Source: Nostoc sp. CHAB 5834
Lineage (GTDB): Bacteria; Cyanobacteriota; Cyanobacteriia; Cyanobacteriales; Nostocaceae
DNA: 27,927 nucleotides
Direction of reading: 5' to 3'
NCBI GenBank assembly: GCA_020829485.1
Contig: JAIVFU010000082.1
Location: 1-27,927 of the forward strand
This document shows positions 1 to 8,771 of this stretch, in pieces (the stretch's first letter is position 1; each line of letters opens with the position of its first letter). The notes under the pieces were generated by a model. It did no database searches, was not told the origin of the DNA, and saw nothing but the letters and a program-made list of their open reading frames with translations. The translations under genes and the position numbers were made by a program.

Positions 1-130
1 ACAATTAAATTTTTCGAGAGTGCCTTCAGGTACAAGCAACGTTTTTAGCTGTTTTTGTTCTCGTAACCCATACGCGAACAAATTATGATTTATTCCACTA
101 TCTATTTTCCTTAACCGAGCAGTATTGACA

Positions 131-251
131 TGAGTTCGACAGTTCACAAAGACCTCTTCCTGCTTTTGCTGTGCAAAACCTGTCCCTCTCCGACTCGGAG
201 AGGGACAGACTTGAACTTTAGTTCAAGGCAGGGAGAGGTTTGTCGAACTCA
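131..251. repeat. MITE-like element with 11-bp terminal inverted repeats
   Basis: The ends TGAGTTCGACA (131-141) and TGTCGAACTCA (241-251) are exact inverted repeats. Between them lies a 13-bp perfect palindrome arm pair, TGTCCCTCTCCGA (181-193) and its complement at 195-207. The element is about 120 bp and has no coding potential, which fits a non-autonomous miniature element or a folded intergenic repeat. No convincing target duplication was found. The flanking bases 1-130 show nothing recognisable. Confidence 0.6.
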
Positions 252-292
252 CCTTAAATTACGTTTATCTAGTGGTTCAAACGGTATAGATT

Positions 293-1129
293 TTAACCAC
301 CAGCTATTTTCTTGTATAGTTTTTCCCCTTTGACTATCTCTTCATAGTACCGTTCATAAGGGGTGAACCTCATAGATTCTTGTCTTCCTAAACCTAAAAT
401 GCCGAAGGTGCCAAGGCTATTATAAAACAGTTCGTGTACCCGCTTTTGAAGTACCTGATTGAAATATATCAGGACGTTACGGCAAAGGATGACATTAAAC
501 TCATTAAAAGAACTATCAGTTGCTAAATTATGCTGGGCGAAAACAACGTTTTCTCTTAGAGATGCTCTAAATATAGCGTTATCATAAGCTGCTGTATAAT
601 ATTCAGAAAATGATTTTTTGCCGCCTGCTTTCAGGTAAAGCTGGGTATATTCTTGCATCAGTTTGAGCGAAAAAATTCCCCTTTTGGCACTTTGTAATAC
701 CTTCTCATTAGTATCAGTGGCATATATGCGGCAACGGTGGTAAAGCCCTTCTTCTTGTAGTAATATTGCCATTGAATAGACTTCTTCACCAGTCGAGCAT
801 CCAGCGTGCCAAATGCGAATAAACGGATAGGTTTGCAAGAAGGGGATAACTTGATTTCTGAAGGCGTGATAAAAGCTGGGATCACGAAACATTGATGTAA
901 CATTCACCGTCAGAGCAAGCAAAAATCTTTCTAAATAGGCACGGTTGTGGAGTAATCGTTCTTGCAATGCAGAAACATTTCCTAACCCCTCTAATTCCAT
1001 GAAGCCCTGAATTCGGCGCTTGAGTGAGGAAAGAGCATAATTGCGAAAGTCATAACCATAGTATTGATACACACCTTCCAAAAGCAGATGTATTTCTATA
1101 TCCTCCAAGGTTGGCTTGGGCAAAGTCAT
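293..1129 (-). CDS. CheR-type protein-glutamate O-methyltransferase
   Basis: An S-adenosylmethionine-dependent methyltransferase of the CheR family, which methylates glutamates of chemoreceptors in the cytoplasm. The 278 residues match the usual CheR length. An N-terminal helical part (about 1-90) holds the family motif NVTSMFRD (76-83). The SAM-binding loop HAGCSTGEE is at 108-116, and the CheR signature CRNVLIYF is at 216-223 near the C-terminal part of the Rossmann fold. The start ATG at 1129 fits the family N-terminus. No receptor, CheB or CheA gene is seen nearby, but transcription runs toward the window edge, so partners may lie beyond it. In cyanobacteria such genes serve phototaxis, motility or hybrid-kinase signalling; which of these applies cannot be told here. 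Confidence 0.9.
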   Translation of the reverse strand: MTLPKPTLEDIEIHLLLEGVYQYYGYDFRNYALSSLKRRIQGFMELEGLGNVSALQERLLHNRAYLERFLLALTVNVTSMFRDPSFYHAFRNQVIPFLQTYPFIRIWHAGCSTGEEVYSMAILLQEEGLYHRCRIYATDTNEKVLQSAKRGIFSLKLMQEYTQLYLKAGGKKSFSEYYTAAYDNAIFRASLRENVVFAQHNLATDSSFNEFNVILCRNVLIYFNQVLQKRVHELFYNSLGTFGILGLGRQESMRFTPYERYYEEIVKGEKLYKKIAGG

Positions 1130-1362
1130 AGTACGAATTAGTATATATGTTGAGCCAGTTTCAGTTATTTAAATGTGCTGGCAATACAACGAGTTGAGCT
1201 GTTTGGAATTAGCCAAACCAATATTTCCCAAAACTCTACATGGAGAAAAAATTATTCACATTTTAGAGTGGTTATATTTTTATAACCCAAGTGAATCTTA
1301 CGCTGAAAATACCTTGCTGGATCTATTAAGTTTGATAACGATGCTACTTATGGGGTTTAGTT

Positions 1363-1893
1363 TCACCTAGCGGCTGTTATTCCTAAAGCAGCGATCGCTA
1401 TTATTGAAATCCCAACTAGCCATCTCACCTGATAGCGCAGATTTTTAATCTCTTGGCTTAGATTTTCTCTCTGTGGTATGGGATATGGTTGAAGTTCTGC
1501 AACTTCAACAGCTACTTGTTGGGGTTTCTTTTGGGTACTTTCAAAAGTTACCTGCGTATGTAGCCAATTAGTAATTAGTTGAGGACAGTTTTTCTTAAAC
1601 CAATTTAAAGCCAAAGTTCTAAAAACTGGTTTAGACATTCGCGCAATTAATTTCATTACCCTGTTTACGGGTTTCACGCGAAGCTTTTGGTTGATCAGAT
1701 TGACTGAGCCAACATCATACAGACAATCCAGAATTAGTTTAACAGTGGCTTCTTCACTGTTAATCAAGTTTTGCAGTAAAAGCAGAACATCGTGCATACG
1801 CTCTGCTTCAATAATTTTTTCTGTCAAAGTTTCTGGAGAACTTACTGAAGGACTTACGGTTGTATTTAGGGCGTTTCGTCTTACTATTGTCAT
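1363..1893 (-). CDS. Hypothetical protein with C-terminal membrane anchor
   Basis: I do not recognise the family. The protein is about 176 residues if translation starts at the ATG at 1893 (MTIVRRN...); an ATG 12 codons upstream at 1929 is possible but gives an unusual Tyr/Asp-rich leader. The middle is helical and basic, with a run of Leu/Lys/Arg and a conserved-looking stretch on lipid-facing helices (RVMKLIARMSKPVFRTLALNWF). The last about 18 residues (WLVGISIIAIAALGITAA) form one membrane segment with almost nothing after it, so this looks tail-anchored with the bulk in the cytoplasm. It stands alone between cheR and the HD-domain gene, all on the minus strand but widely spaced. It is probably a lineage-specific cyanobacterial protein. 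Confidence 0.65.
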   Translation of the reverse strand: MTIVRRNALNTTVSPSVSSPETLTEKIIEAERMHDVLLLLQNLINSEEATVKLILDCLYDVGSVNLINQKLRVKPVNRVMKLIARMSKPVFRTLALNWFKKNCPQLITNWLHTQVTFESTQKKPQQVAVEVAELQPYPIPQRENLSQEIKNLRYQVRWLVGISIIAIAALGITAAR

Positions 1894-2142
1894 ATTAGTA
1901 ACGTAGCAGTCATAATAATCTAGGTACACCTGTCTACCGAAAGAAAGATTTTTTATCTAGAGAAAGAACCTAAAAGCCAAAACTGTTTAGTGAGACACAT
2001 GATTATATCGTGTCTGTAAAAATGCTATTTGTCTAGTTTCTATAAAACTTTTATCCACTTCTGAATAACCGAACTAGAACTACGAAGTAGAACCTGCTAG
2101 ATTCAATGGGAGCATCCGTTTTAGAAAAAATATCTTTATTTT

Positions 2143-2709
2143 TTATTTAGATGTTAATACCTCAATTTGTGTAACAACCCGTTCTAATTCGTCAATGATT
2201 ACAGTGGTTCCAGTCTTTCTGAAGGCATCCACAAGCGCCCGATAATACCAAAGAGTTCCTTCTTTACCCCCGTGAAAACGTTCCCAAAGTGATTCGCCCA
2301 AAACGCGATAATCTTTGAGAATAGATTGGGCGTTGTAAAGTTTATCTGCTAATGACACGAGCAGTACTGATGGGGAAGCGGTAGGAATATGAGCAATATA
2401 TGCCTCCTTGCGCTGTAGCCAAGGCGGTTTTGGAGTTGTATCAGCATCAGTACAACCATCTACAATTGCTGTTACATTGTCACCAAAACGACGGCGAATT
2501 TCTTCTCGTGTTGCAGCGCCACCTTGATCTTCGATCGCATCGTGTAAGAGAGCTGCGATCGCCTCATCTTCATTTGCCCCATATTCTAAAGCAATACTGG
2601 CGACACCCAATAAATGGGCAACGTAGGGAACACCTGAACCTTTCCGAACTTGGTTGGCGTGCAGTTGGGTGGCATATGTAAGGGCTGTGGTAAAGCGTTC
2701 TGAGAGCAT
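2143..2709 (-). CDS. HD-domain phosphohydrolase, SpoT-hydrolase-like
   Basis: A metal-dependent phosphohydrolase of the HD superfamily, closest by motif to the hydrolase half of RelA/SpoT and to small alarmone hydrolases. From the preferred start (ATG at 2709, MLSERF) it has 188 residues. The first metal His is in YVAHLLGVA (His32), the HD pair and following ED pair are in LLHDAIED (56-57 and 60-61), and the distal Asp is in SLADKLYNA (Asp122). These are the residues expected for a manganese-dependent (p)ppGpp 3'-hydrolase. No synthetase domain is attached. A longer reading from 2790 adds 27 residues without family likeness. The substrate is inferred from the motifs; other nucleotides are possible. 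Confidence 0.82.
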   Translation of the reverse strand: MLSERFTTALTYATQLHANQVRKGSGVPYVAHLLGVASIALEYGANEDEAIAALLHDAIEDQGGAATREEIRRRFGDNVTAIVDGCTDADTTPKPPWLQRKEAYIAHIPTASPSVLLVSLADKLYNAQSILKDYRVLGESLWERFHGGKEGTLWYYRALVDAFRKTGTTVIIDELERVVTQIEVLTSK

Positions 2710-2877
2710 TGTTTTGAAAAAAGAAAACACCTTGTAGTCAGATATTGCACTGATATTAATGTCAATTTTATAACAAATCGCTCCAGACACAGAGAATGCA
2801 GAGCAGGAGAGGGGTATAGAAGTAATTGAATATCAACCTAAAATTGAGATATCTATCAAGCTTGCGATGAGATTATC

Positions 2878-3453
2878 ATGACCAGCGAAAAAATAACGGT
2901 GCAGTCTTTGTATACTGTCACTGATGAAGAATTAATGCTGATGAGTTCGCAAAACCCAGAACTGCGGTTTGAACGCAATGCTAATGGAACGTTAGAAACT
3001 ATGCCCCCAACTGGTGGAATTTCTGGTAATCGAGAAATAAAAGCAGGAGCCTATTTATTGAATTGGGTAGAAAGTCAGGATTTAGGTGAAGTTTTTAGTT
3101 CAAGTACAGGTTTTAGATTAGCAAATACGGCAGTGCGATCGCCTGATGCTGCTTTTGTAGCGAAAGGACGTTTGCCAGAAGGTTGGGATGAAGAAGAAGA
3201 CAAATTTATTAATTTAGCACCCGACTTTGTAATTGAAATTCGTTCTAAAAACTATAGCTTGGCAAAACTCAAAGCCAAGATGGAAGAATATATTAGTAAT
3301 GGTGTTCAATTAGGATGGTTAATTGATAGTAAAAATCAGCAAGCTTTAGTTTATCGCCGGGATGGTTCAATTACTCAATATCCAGCTACGGCAATATTAA
3401 GCGGTGAAGATGTTGTGCCTGGTTTTACCTTGCCTTTAAGAAAATTATTATAA
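2878..3453 (+). CDS. Uma2 family endonuclease-like protein (DUF820)
   Basis: A protein of the Uma2/DUF820 family, which has a PD-(D/E)XK nuclease fold and is strongly expanded in cyanobacteria; the biological role is unknown. It has 191 residues, normal for the family. Visible landmarks are the N-terminal TDEELMLMSSQNPELRFER segment (about 15-33), PPTGGISGNR (43-52), the catalytic Asp in RSPDAAFV (Asp90), and the PDFVIEIRS strand (115-123), where Glu120 and Arg122 take the E-x-K-like positions. The C-terminal GWLID...VYRRDG (about 146-163) is typical. The start ATG at 2878 gives the family N-terminus. No antitoxin or partner lies next to it. Confidence 0.85.
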   Translation: MTSEKITVQSLYTVTDEELMLMSSQNPELRFERNANGTLETMPPTGGISGNREIKAGAYLLNWVESQDLGEVFSSSTGFRLANTAVRSPDAAFVAKGRLPEGWDEEEDKFINLAPDFVIEIRSKNYSLAKLKAKMEEYISNGVQLGWLIDSKNQQALVYRRDGSITQYPATAILSGEDVVPGFTLPLRKLL

Positions 3454-3819
3454 TATTGACTAGATTCTATATCAATTCGATACAAGGATGTGCCAACCCA
3501 AAAATTTGTTTAAAACTACGCTACAAGCTTTATCCTTAAACAGATTTTGGTGCAGCATTAATTCAAACAATTAGTATAACGACTAAATTATCAAGATATC
3601 ATCTTTCTTTTGAGCGATATTTGACGATAATCTGCTCAACGTCTATGTCTGATAAGTTCTGAGTAGAAAAGCAAAAGTTTTTAGTAGATAAAATTATGTG
3701 GTTCTACTTTTAGACAGACAATATTTAAATCTAAATTACATCGCCAGATAGATAATATTTTGATGATAATTTATTTACACTAACTCAAGTATATGCTATT
3801 TATAGGAGTTAATTTAATA
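3454..3819. other. AT-rich intergenic stretch with one imperfect inverted repeat
   Basis: No ORF with family likeness lies in these 366 bp. An imperfect inverted repeat of about 15 bp (arms 3498-3512 and 3536-3550) could fold downstream of the Uma2 gene, but it lacks a clear T-run, so a terminator role is weak. The rest probably holds the promoter of the following gene; no convincing -35/-10 pair could be fixed. Confidence 0.3.
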
Positions 3820-4560
3820 ATGGCAGACAATCCTGGATTAGGAGAGCAGGCGCTGAATAAAGCGGCAGAAATAGGATTATCTAGCCAATTAGATGAAGTA
3901 GAAAATTTAGATATAGACATCAAAACCGATCCTCTGAAACTAGTTCAGGGGGAGGTGGATTCAGTCACAATTGAAGGCGAAGGTCTGGTTATGCAGAAAG
4001 ACCTCCGTATGGAGGAATTTGATATGCAAATGACTAATGTTGCCATTAATCCTCTGAGTGTAGCTTTCGGCAAAATTGAACTCACTAAACCCACTGAAGC
4101 TAATGCACAGGTTGTGTTAACTGAGACTGACATTAATCGCGCCTTCAACTCAGAATATGTGCGATTGCAACTGCAAAGCCAAAAAATCCACGTTAACGGG
4201 CAACTGAGAACTATTGAACCTCAACATGTAGACTTTCGACTACCTGGTGATGGGAAAGTAGCAGTAAATGCCAGCATGAAATTAGTAGAAACTGGTGAAA
4301 ATCAGCAAGTTGCTTTTTCCGCAGTCCCCAAAATTAGCGGCAATGGAAAAACTGTTGCTCTGGAGAATGTCGAGTATGGCGAAAGTGAGGAAATATCGCC
4401 AGAGTTGACAAAAGCTTTGATAGATCAAACTAGCGAAATTCTAAATTTGAGTAACTTCGATTTAGAAGGAATGAGTCTGCAAGTTAACCAACTAAAAGTA
4501 GAAGTAGGCAAACTAACCCTACAAGCTGAAGCTTATGTTGAAAAAATTCCTTCAGCTTAA
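3820..4560 (+). CDS. DUF2993 domain protein (LmeA-type phospholipid-binding fold)
   Basis: A DUF2993-family protein of 246 residues. The family is common in cyanobacteria and actinobacteria; the mycobacterial member LmeA binds phospholipid and acts in cell-envelope glycolipid formation. Features seen are an N-terminal LGEQALNKAAEIGLSSQLD segment, the repeated beta-strand pattern with NP(L)SVAFGKIELTKPTEA (about 80-97), and a TETDINRAFNSEYV motif (about 103-116) typical of the family. There is no signal peptide, so the protein may sit at the cytoplasmic membrane face. The ATG at 3820 is preferred over 3793 because AGGAG (3804-3808) lies 11 bases before it. The DUF2231 gene begins 36 bases after the stop, so the two are probably co-transcribed. 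Confidence 0.8.
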   Translation: MADNPGLGEQALNKAAEIGLSSQLDEVENLDIDIKTDPLKLVQGEVDSVTIEGEGLVMQKDLRMEEFDMQMTNVAINPLSVAFGKIELTKPTEANAQVVLTETDINRAFNSEYVRLQLQSQKIHVNGQLRTIEPQHVDFRLPGDGKVAVNASMKLVETGENQQVAFSAVPKISGNGKTVALENVEYGESEEISPELTKALIDQTSEILNLSNFDLEGMSLQVNQLKVEVGKLTLQAEAYVEKIPSA

Positions 4561-4596
4561 AAATAAATAAGACGTTAATAAATTCAGGATACTAAA

Positions 4597-5148
4597 ATGG
4601 AAACTACAGACACAACGCAAACAGGTTCAACACCCTTTCCAAATATTCCACCAGTTATTGAAAGTAACGACAGTGAGTATGTTGATAGCGGCGTACCAAG
4701 CACAGTTGCGATCGCAGGACATCCCCTACATCCTTTGACTGTGATCTTTCCTATCGCCTTTTTAGCCGCCGCTTTGGGAAGTGACATCGGTTACTGGTTA
4801 ACTCGTGATTTCTTTTGGGCTAGAGCTTCATTCTGGTTAATCGGACTCGGATTAGCTGGAGGCTTACTCGCTTCTGCGATCGGTCTGAGCGACTTTTTGA
4901 AAATTGAACGAGTTCGCAAGCGCACCGCCGGTTGGGTGCATTTGATACTTAACGTTTCTATCCTGGTTTTATCACTCTTCAACTTTCTCCTGCGTTTGGG
5001 CGACGCTGAGTCTCGGATAGTACCTTGGGGACTATTAATCTCCCTCGTTGTTGGTACACTGACTAGCGCTTCCGGCTGGTTCGGTGCTGAACTCTCCTAT
5101 CGCCACAAAATCGGTGTAGTAGGCGCTGGTAGCAGAAGATATCCATAA
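4597..5148 (+). CDS. DUF2231 multipass membrane protein
   Basis: An integral membrane protein of the DUF2231 family (183 residues). It carries the family signature GHPLHPLTVIFPIAF at about 41-55, and then four hydrophobic helices: about 48-65, 76-100, 112-130 and 140-158. The N-terminal 35 residues are Thr/Pro-rich and probably disordered. The family is predicted to be membrane-bound and sometimes lies beside haem or cytochrome genes; no function is established. It follows the DUF2993 gene by 36 bases in the same direction, which suggests a shared envelope-related role, but that is inference. Translation from ATG 4597 has AGGAT just upstream. Confidence 0.8.
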   Translation: METTDTTQTGSTPFPNIPPVIESNDSEYVDSGVPSTVAIAGHPLHPLTVIFPIAFLAAALGSDIGYWLTRDFFWARASFWLIGLGLAGGLLASAIGLSDFLKIERVRKRTAGWVHLILNVSILVLSLFNFLLRLGDAESRIVPWGLLISLVVGTLTSASGWFGAELSYRHKIGVVGAGSRRYP

Positions 5149-5214
5149 CGCTCAAGAGCAGGAGAGAGGTTTGGAGAGAGGTCAAAAATTAAGTTGCACA
5201 TCGCGTTAATGAAA

Positions 5215-5247
5215 TAATTCGTAATTAAAATCCGAAATTACGAATTA
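5215..5247. terminator. 12-bp perfect inverted repeat after the DUF2231 gene
   Basis: TAATTCGTAATT (5215-5226) and its exact complement (5236-5247) flank a 9-base loop, 66 bases past the DUF2231 stop. It could act as a transcript-end hairpin, though no T-run follows. Similar 'AATTCGTAATT' words are common intergenic repeats in this group of cyanobacteria, so it may simply be a dispersed repeat. Confidence 0.35.
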
Positions 5248-5302
5248 TTAAGAAAGAGCAGTGCAGAGGCTAGAATTTTCGTTAGTCTTTAGCCTTGAGA
5301 AA

Positions 5303-5719
5303 ATGCTCCAACATCGTAACCAAACAATATTTATTATTCTTTCTCTGCTCATCGTTGTACCGATGGGCTTTTTGTTTAAGTACTACACTGGCCCTGCCCA
5401 TCAGTGGTTTAATGACTATGGAGCAGCTATATTTTACGAAATATTTTGGTGTCTGTTTGCATTTTGGTTTTTCAGAAGTCGGGCGGCGATAATCCAAATT
5501 CCTATATGGGTTTTTGTCATCACCTGTATACTAGAATTCTTGCAACTTTGGCATCCGCCGCTATTAGAGGAGATTCGCGCCACCTTGATAGGTAAATTGT
5601 TACTTGGTACTACCTTTGTCTGGTGGGATTTTCCTCATTATGTATTGGGTTGTGTTTTAGGTTCGTTGTGGCTGCGACAATTACAGAAAATAGGTTATGC
5701 AAAAAAAAGTCAAGGTTAA
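5303..5719 (+). CDS. DUF2809 family membrane protein (VanZ-like)
   Basis: A small multipass membrane protein of about 138 residues (from ATG 5303) resembling the DUF2809 family, which is related to VanZ. Four hydrophobic helices are visible: [48 protein letters not shown] and [14 protein letters not shown]. The family marks E-x-x-Q-L-W (EFLQLW) and [10 protein letters not shown] near the end are present. A GTG at 5261 would add 14 residues (MQRLEFSLVFSLEK) and cannot be excluded. The reading frame overlaps the next gene by 23 bases, implying translational coupling. Function is unknown. Confidence 0.78.
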   Translation: MLQHRNQTIFIILSLLIVVPMGFLFKYYTGPAHQWFNDYGAAIFYEIFWCLFAFWFFRSRAAIIQIPIWVFVITCILEFLQLWHPPLLEEIRATLIGKLLLGTTFVWWDFPHYVLGCVLGSLWLRQLQKIGYAKKSQG

Positions 5720-5924
5720 ACCTAATTCAAAACAGCAAAAAATCGAAGAACAACCTGATGGCAGTTTGACTGTGTATTTAAAATCGCCGCCAGTTGATGG
5801 TAAGGCTAATGAAGAGTTAATTAAACTATTAGCAAAGAAATTTGATGTAGCCAAATCTGATATCAGCATAAAATCAGGTTTGTCCTCTCGGCAAAAGCTG
5901 ATAGAAATTGATATAGACTACTAG
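5697..5924 (+). CDS. DUF167 (YggU) family protein
   Basis: A 75-residue protein of the DUF167/YggU family, small cytoplasmic alpha/beta proteins of unknown function. The family core is plain: [14 protein letters not shown] near the N-terminus, [26 protein letters not shown] (about 26-50, with the diagnostic PPVDGKAN), and the final [13 protein letters not shown]. The length is normal. The ATG at 5697 lies inside the end of the DUF2809 gene in another frame, so it is probably made by re-initiation from the same mRNA. Confidence 0.88.
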   Translation: MQKKVKVKPNSKQQKIEEQPDGSLTVYLKSPPVDGKANEELIKLLAKKFDVAKSDISIKSGLSSRQKLIEIDIDY

Positions 5925-6022
5925 TTGCTGCTTAGTAATAACCTTATCGTAAGACTCTGCCTCCTGCTGAATATGAGGCAATGTCTCACCCAATATATCC
6001 TCTAGCAAAGCCAAGAAACGAG
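5925..6022 (-). pseudogene. Possible remnant of a protein-coding gene
   Basis: Between the DUF167 gene and the glutathione S-transferase, the minus strand is open and reads like protein: SRFLALLEDILGE (start of the segment near 6022) followed by TLPHIQQEAESYDKVITK. It has no start codon of its own and runs into the end of the DUF167 gene, so it would be a fragment. The parent family is not recognised. It could be chance. Confidence 0.25.
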
Positions 6023-6050
6023 AGACACAAAAAAAAGCAAAATCGAGTTC

Positions 6051-6662
6051 TTATGCTTGTGTAATACTGATATACCTTGGTTGAGCTTTGACTCTTTCTA
6101 TCCAAGCTTGGATAGCAGGAAATTGTGTCAAATCGAACCCACCTTCATCAGCTACATGAGTGTATGCGAACAAAGCAATATCAGCGATCGTGTAACGCTC
6201 TCCTACAAAAAAAGTGTGAGAACTTAAGTGTTTTTCCATCAGGCTAAGTGCTGCATAACCTGGTTCACGTTTTTGCTTTATAGCTTCACTATATTCTTCA
6301 GTTTTACCTAAAACAGAAATCCAAAATCTTGATGTAGCAATAAAAGGTTCATGGCTATACTGTTCAAAACATAACCATTGCAGCACCTGCGCTCGTAAAA
6401 AGCGGTCATAGGGTAAAAATTCTGTACCTTCACTTAAATATACCAATATGGCATTTGATTCTGCCAAGTATTTCCCTGGCTCGATTTCAATAATAGGTAT
6501 CTTTCCACTGGGATTTTTACTTAAAAATTCTGGTGTTCGAGTCTCGCCTTTCAAAATATTAAGCTCTACCCTCTCAAAAGGCATACCTAGTTGTGTCAAT
6601 AAAAGACGTATCTTATAACCATTACCAGAAGGTAAAAAATCGTACAAACGCAGTAGTTCCAT
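6051..6662 (-). CDS. Glutathione S-transferase family protein
   Basis: A cytosolic glutathione S-transferase of 203 residues with the usual two domains. The thioredoxin-like N-terminal part (about 1-80) has the start MELLRLYDFLPSGNGYKIRLLL, with Ser/Asn in the catalytic-loop region, the cis-Pro segment PSGKIPIIEIE (about 51-61) and the glutathione-contacting ESNAILVYL (about 68-76). The helical C-terminal domain (about 90-200) carries the N-capping box YTIADIALFAYTHVA. It conjugates or reduces electrophiles with glutathione; the exact substrate is unknown. It stands alone on the minus strand, divergent from the SRAP gene, with a 196-base AT-rich region between. Confidence 0.88.
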   Translation of the reverse strand: MELLRLYDFLPSGNGYKIRLLLTQLGMPFERVELNILKGETRTPEFLSKNPSGKIPIIEIEPGKYLAESNAILVYLSEGTEFLPYDRFLRAQVLQWLCFEQYSHEPFIATSRFWISVLGKTEEYSEAIKQKREPGYAALSLMEKHLSSHTFFVGERYTIADIALFAYTHVADEGGFDLTQFPAIQAWIERVKAQPRYISITQA

Positions 6663-6858
6663 GCTAAAATGCAGTTAAGAATATGTTGATAATTAGAGGT
6701 TCAAAATACAATATCTTACCAAAATATTTTCCCAAAACCGGATGATTTTTTTGAAGATTTCGCTTAGATATAATAAAGAAAATTATCTGGAAAAATAAAA
6801 AACATTATTCATTTCTAGATTGAGATATTTAATTTAGTCAGTGGTCGAGAATAAAAGT

Positions 6859-7563
6859 ATGTGTGGAAGATTTACTTTAAATCAGTCAGCAGAAGCTTTA
6901 GCTCAAGTTTTCCATATCGTCGAGCCAGTTCTGGATTTAGCAGCCGGATATAACATTGCACCGACGCAAATGGTGGCAACAGTGTTACAAAATCCCGAAA
7001 GCGAAAAGCGGGAATTTAAGCAGTTGTATTGGGGATTAATTCCGTCATGGGCGAAAGATGCAGGGATAGGGGCAAAGCTGATTAACGCAAGGGCTGAAAC
7101 TGTTGCCGAAAAACCTTCTTTTCGTTCGGCTTTTAAGCATCGACGCTGTTTAGTGATAGCTGATGGCTTTTATGAGTGGCAACGGCAACAAGGCAAAAAG
7201 CAGCCATTTTATTTTCGCCTTCAAGATGGGCAACCCTTCGCCTTTGCAGGTTTGTGGGAGAAATGGCGTTCGCCTGCTAACGAAGAAATAATTTCTTGTA
7301 CAATTTTGACAACGGCAGCTAACGAATTACTCCAACCTATCCACGAGCGGATGCCAGTGATTCTAGAGGCAGAAGATTACGATTTATGGCTAGATTCCCA
7401 AGTGCAAACGCCCCAAACCCTACAGCAGCTATTGCGTCCCTATCCAGCGCCAGCAATGACTGCGTATCCAGTTAGCACCTTGGTAAACAACTCTCGGCAT
7501 AATAGTCCAGAGTGCATCATCCCACTCAGTGAGGAGAATGCATCCACAAATCAGTTAAATTAG
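6859..7563 (+). CDS. SRAP domain protein (abasic-site processing, HMCES/YedK-like)
   Basis: A member of the SOS-response-associated peptidase family, which forms a thiazolidine crosslink between its N-terminal cysteine and abasic sites in single-stranded DNA. The ATG at 6859 must be the start because it places the essential Cys at position 2 (MCGRF); a GTG at 6841 would bury it. Active-site landmarks are Cys2, the INARAET motif (Asn76, Arg78), Glu106 in DGFYEWQ and His162 in PIHERMP. The length of 234 residues is normal. It should protect replication forks or single-stranded DNA from abasic-site breakage. No LexA-type operator was identified. Confidence 0.93.
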   Translation: MCGRFTLNQSAEALAQVFHIVEPVLDLAAGYNIAPTQMVATVLQNPESEKREFKQLYWGLIPSWAKDAGIGAKLINARAETVAEKPSFRSAFKHRRCLVIADGFYEWQRQQGKKQPFYFRLQDGQPFAFAGLWEKWRSPANEEIISCTILTTAANELLQPIHERMPVILEAEDYDLWLDSQVQTPQTLQQLLRPYPAPAMTAYPVSTLVNNSRHNSPECIIPLSEENASTNQLN

Positions 7564-7604
7564 CTATTGAGTGGACTGGTGATTAGACGAAGAGGGAAGA
7601 TTTC

Positions 7605-7639
7605 CAATACCTAATACCCAGTTCCCAATCCCCAATCCC
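7605..7639. repeat. Degenerate heptamer tandem repeat (STRR)
   Basis: Five head-to-tail heptamers: CAATACC, TAATACC, CAGTTCC, CAATCCC, CAATCCC. This is the short tandemly repeated type known from heterocyst-forming cyanobacteria. It lies just before ycf3, ending 11 bases from its ATG. Confidence 0.8.
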
Positions 7640-7650
7640 CAGAGACTACT

Positions 7651-8172
7651 ATGCCAAGAACGCAAAAGAACGATAATTTTGTTGACAAATCCTTTACAGT
7701 GATGGCAGATATCATCCTGAAGATCCTGCCAACCAACAAAAAAGCTAAAGAAGCGTTTGTTTATTATCGAGATGGCATGTCAGCCCAAGCAGAAGGGGAA
7801 TATGCCGAAGCATTGGAATATTATGAAGAAGCTCTAACACTAGAGGAAGATACCAACGATCGCGGCTATATTCTCTACAATATGGGGCTAATCTATGCCA
7901 GCAACGGTGATCATAAGAAAGCTTTAGAACTGTACCACCAGGCAGTTGAGTTAAACCCACGGATGCCCCAAGCTTTGAACAACATCGCCGTGATTTATCA
8001 CTACCAAGGCGAAAAAGAGAAAGAAGCTGGAGATAACGAGGCTGGCGAAGCACTGTTTGACCAAGCCGCAGACTATTGGATTCGAGCTATTCGCATGGCT
8101 CCCAATAACTACATTGAAGCTCAAAACTGGCTAAAAACCACCGGGCGATCGCAAATTGACGTATTCTTTTAG
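7651..8172 (+). CDS. ycf3: Photosystem I assembly protein Ycf3
   Basis: Ycf3 is a tetratricopeptide-repeat protein on the stromal/cytoplasmic face of thylakoids needed to assemble photosystem I, where it acts with Ycf37/Y3IP1-type partners. The 173 residues match the conserved length. The N-terminus [20 protein letters not shown] is characteristic. Three TPR units follow, beginning near [21 protein letters not shown] (about 36-56), [21 protein letters not shown] (about 72-92) and [21 protein letters not shown] (about 107-127). It is not in an operon: a repeat array precedes it and another separates it from gatC. Confidence 0.95.
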   Translation: MPRTQKNDNFVDKSFTVMADIILKILPTNKKAKEAFVYYRDGMSAQAEGEYAEALEYYEEALTLEEDTNDRGYILYNMGLIYASNGDHKKALELYHQAVELNPRMPQALNNIAVIYHYQGEKEKEAGDNEAGEALFDQAADYWIRAIRMAPNNYIEAQNWLKTTGRSQIDVFF

Positions 8173-8241
8173 TCATTAGTCATTAGTTCTTTGTCATTTG
8201 CTAAGGACTAATGACCAATGACAAGTGACCAATTACAAATG
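8173..8241. repeat. STRR cluster with inverted heptamers
   Basis: Two TCATTAG heptamers (8173-8186), then TTTGTCATTTG, and then reverse-oriented copies (CTAATGACCAATGACAAGTGACC) before gatC. The opposed copies can pair, so the ycf3-gatC spacer could fold into a hairpin and might end ycf3 transcripts. Confidence 0.6.
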
Positions 8242-8248
8242 ACAATTT

Positions 8249-8539
8249 ATGATTGACCAAGAACAAGTTCATAAAGTAGCTAATCTTGCTCGTTTAGAAT
8301 TGACTCCCGAAGAAGAAGAACAATTCACTACTCAGTTAGGAAGTATTCTGGATTATATTCAACAGTTGGATGAACTTGATGTTAGTAATGTGCCCCCAAC
8401 AACGCGGGCAATCGATGTCAGCAACATCACACGAGAGGATAAATTACAACCTTATCCTGACCGAGAAAGCATCCTCAACAGTGCGCCTCAACAAGAAGGC
8501 GAATTTTTCAAAGTACCAAAAATCCTGAACGCTGAATAG
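8249..8539 (+). CDS. gatC: Asp-tRNA(Asn)/Glu-tRNA(Gln) amidotransferase subunit C
   Basis: GatC is the small belt-like subunit of the GatCAB amidotransferase that turns Glu-tRNA(Gln), and often Asp-tRNA(Asn), into the correctly charged forms. The 96-residue protein has the family pattern: [20 protein letters not shown] (about 7-26), [24 protein letters not shown] (about 31-54), then the [20 protein letters not shown]... segment and the closing FFKVPKIL. GatA and GatB are not in the window, as is common in cyanobacteria, where these genes are scattered. Confidence 0.95.
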   Translation: MIDQEQVHKVANLARLELTPEEEEQFTTQLGSILDYIQQLDELDVSNVPPTTRAIDVSNITREDKLQPYPDRESILNSAPQQEGEFFKVPKILNAE

Positions 8540-8771
8540 TCAGCCCCTTCCCTACGGGACGCTGCGCGAACGGGGAAGTCAAAAGTCAAAAGTTTTAGAT
8601 TCTTGACCGTGGAAATTTTAGATTTTAGATTAAAGAATTAAAACTTATTTCGGTTCACGCCCCGCCCCTTGCAATGCCCTGAGTAAGCTGTTGGCTGGGC
8701 TGAACAATCCAAAATACAAAATTTAAAATCCAAAATTGTTTGACTGTTGACTAATAACTAAGGAGATAATT

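Noticed and set aside
1173..1370. 65-codon ORF between cheR and the next gene
   Set aside because: It has no family likeness and no ribosome site, and overlaps the end of the convergent minus-strand gene.
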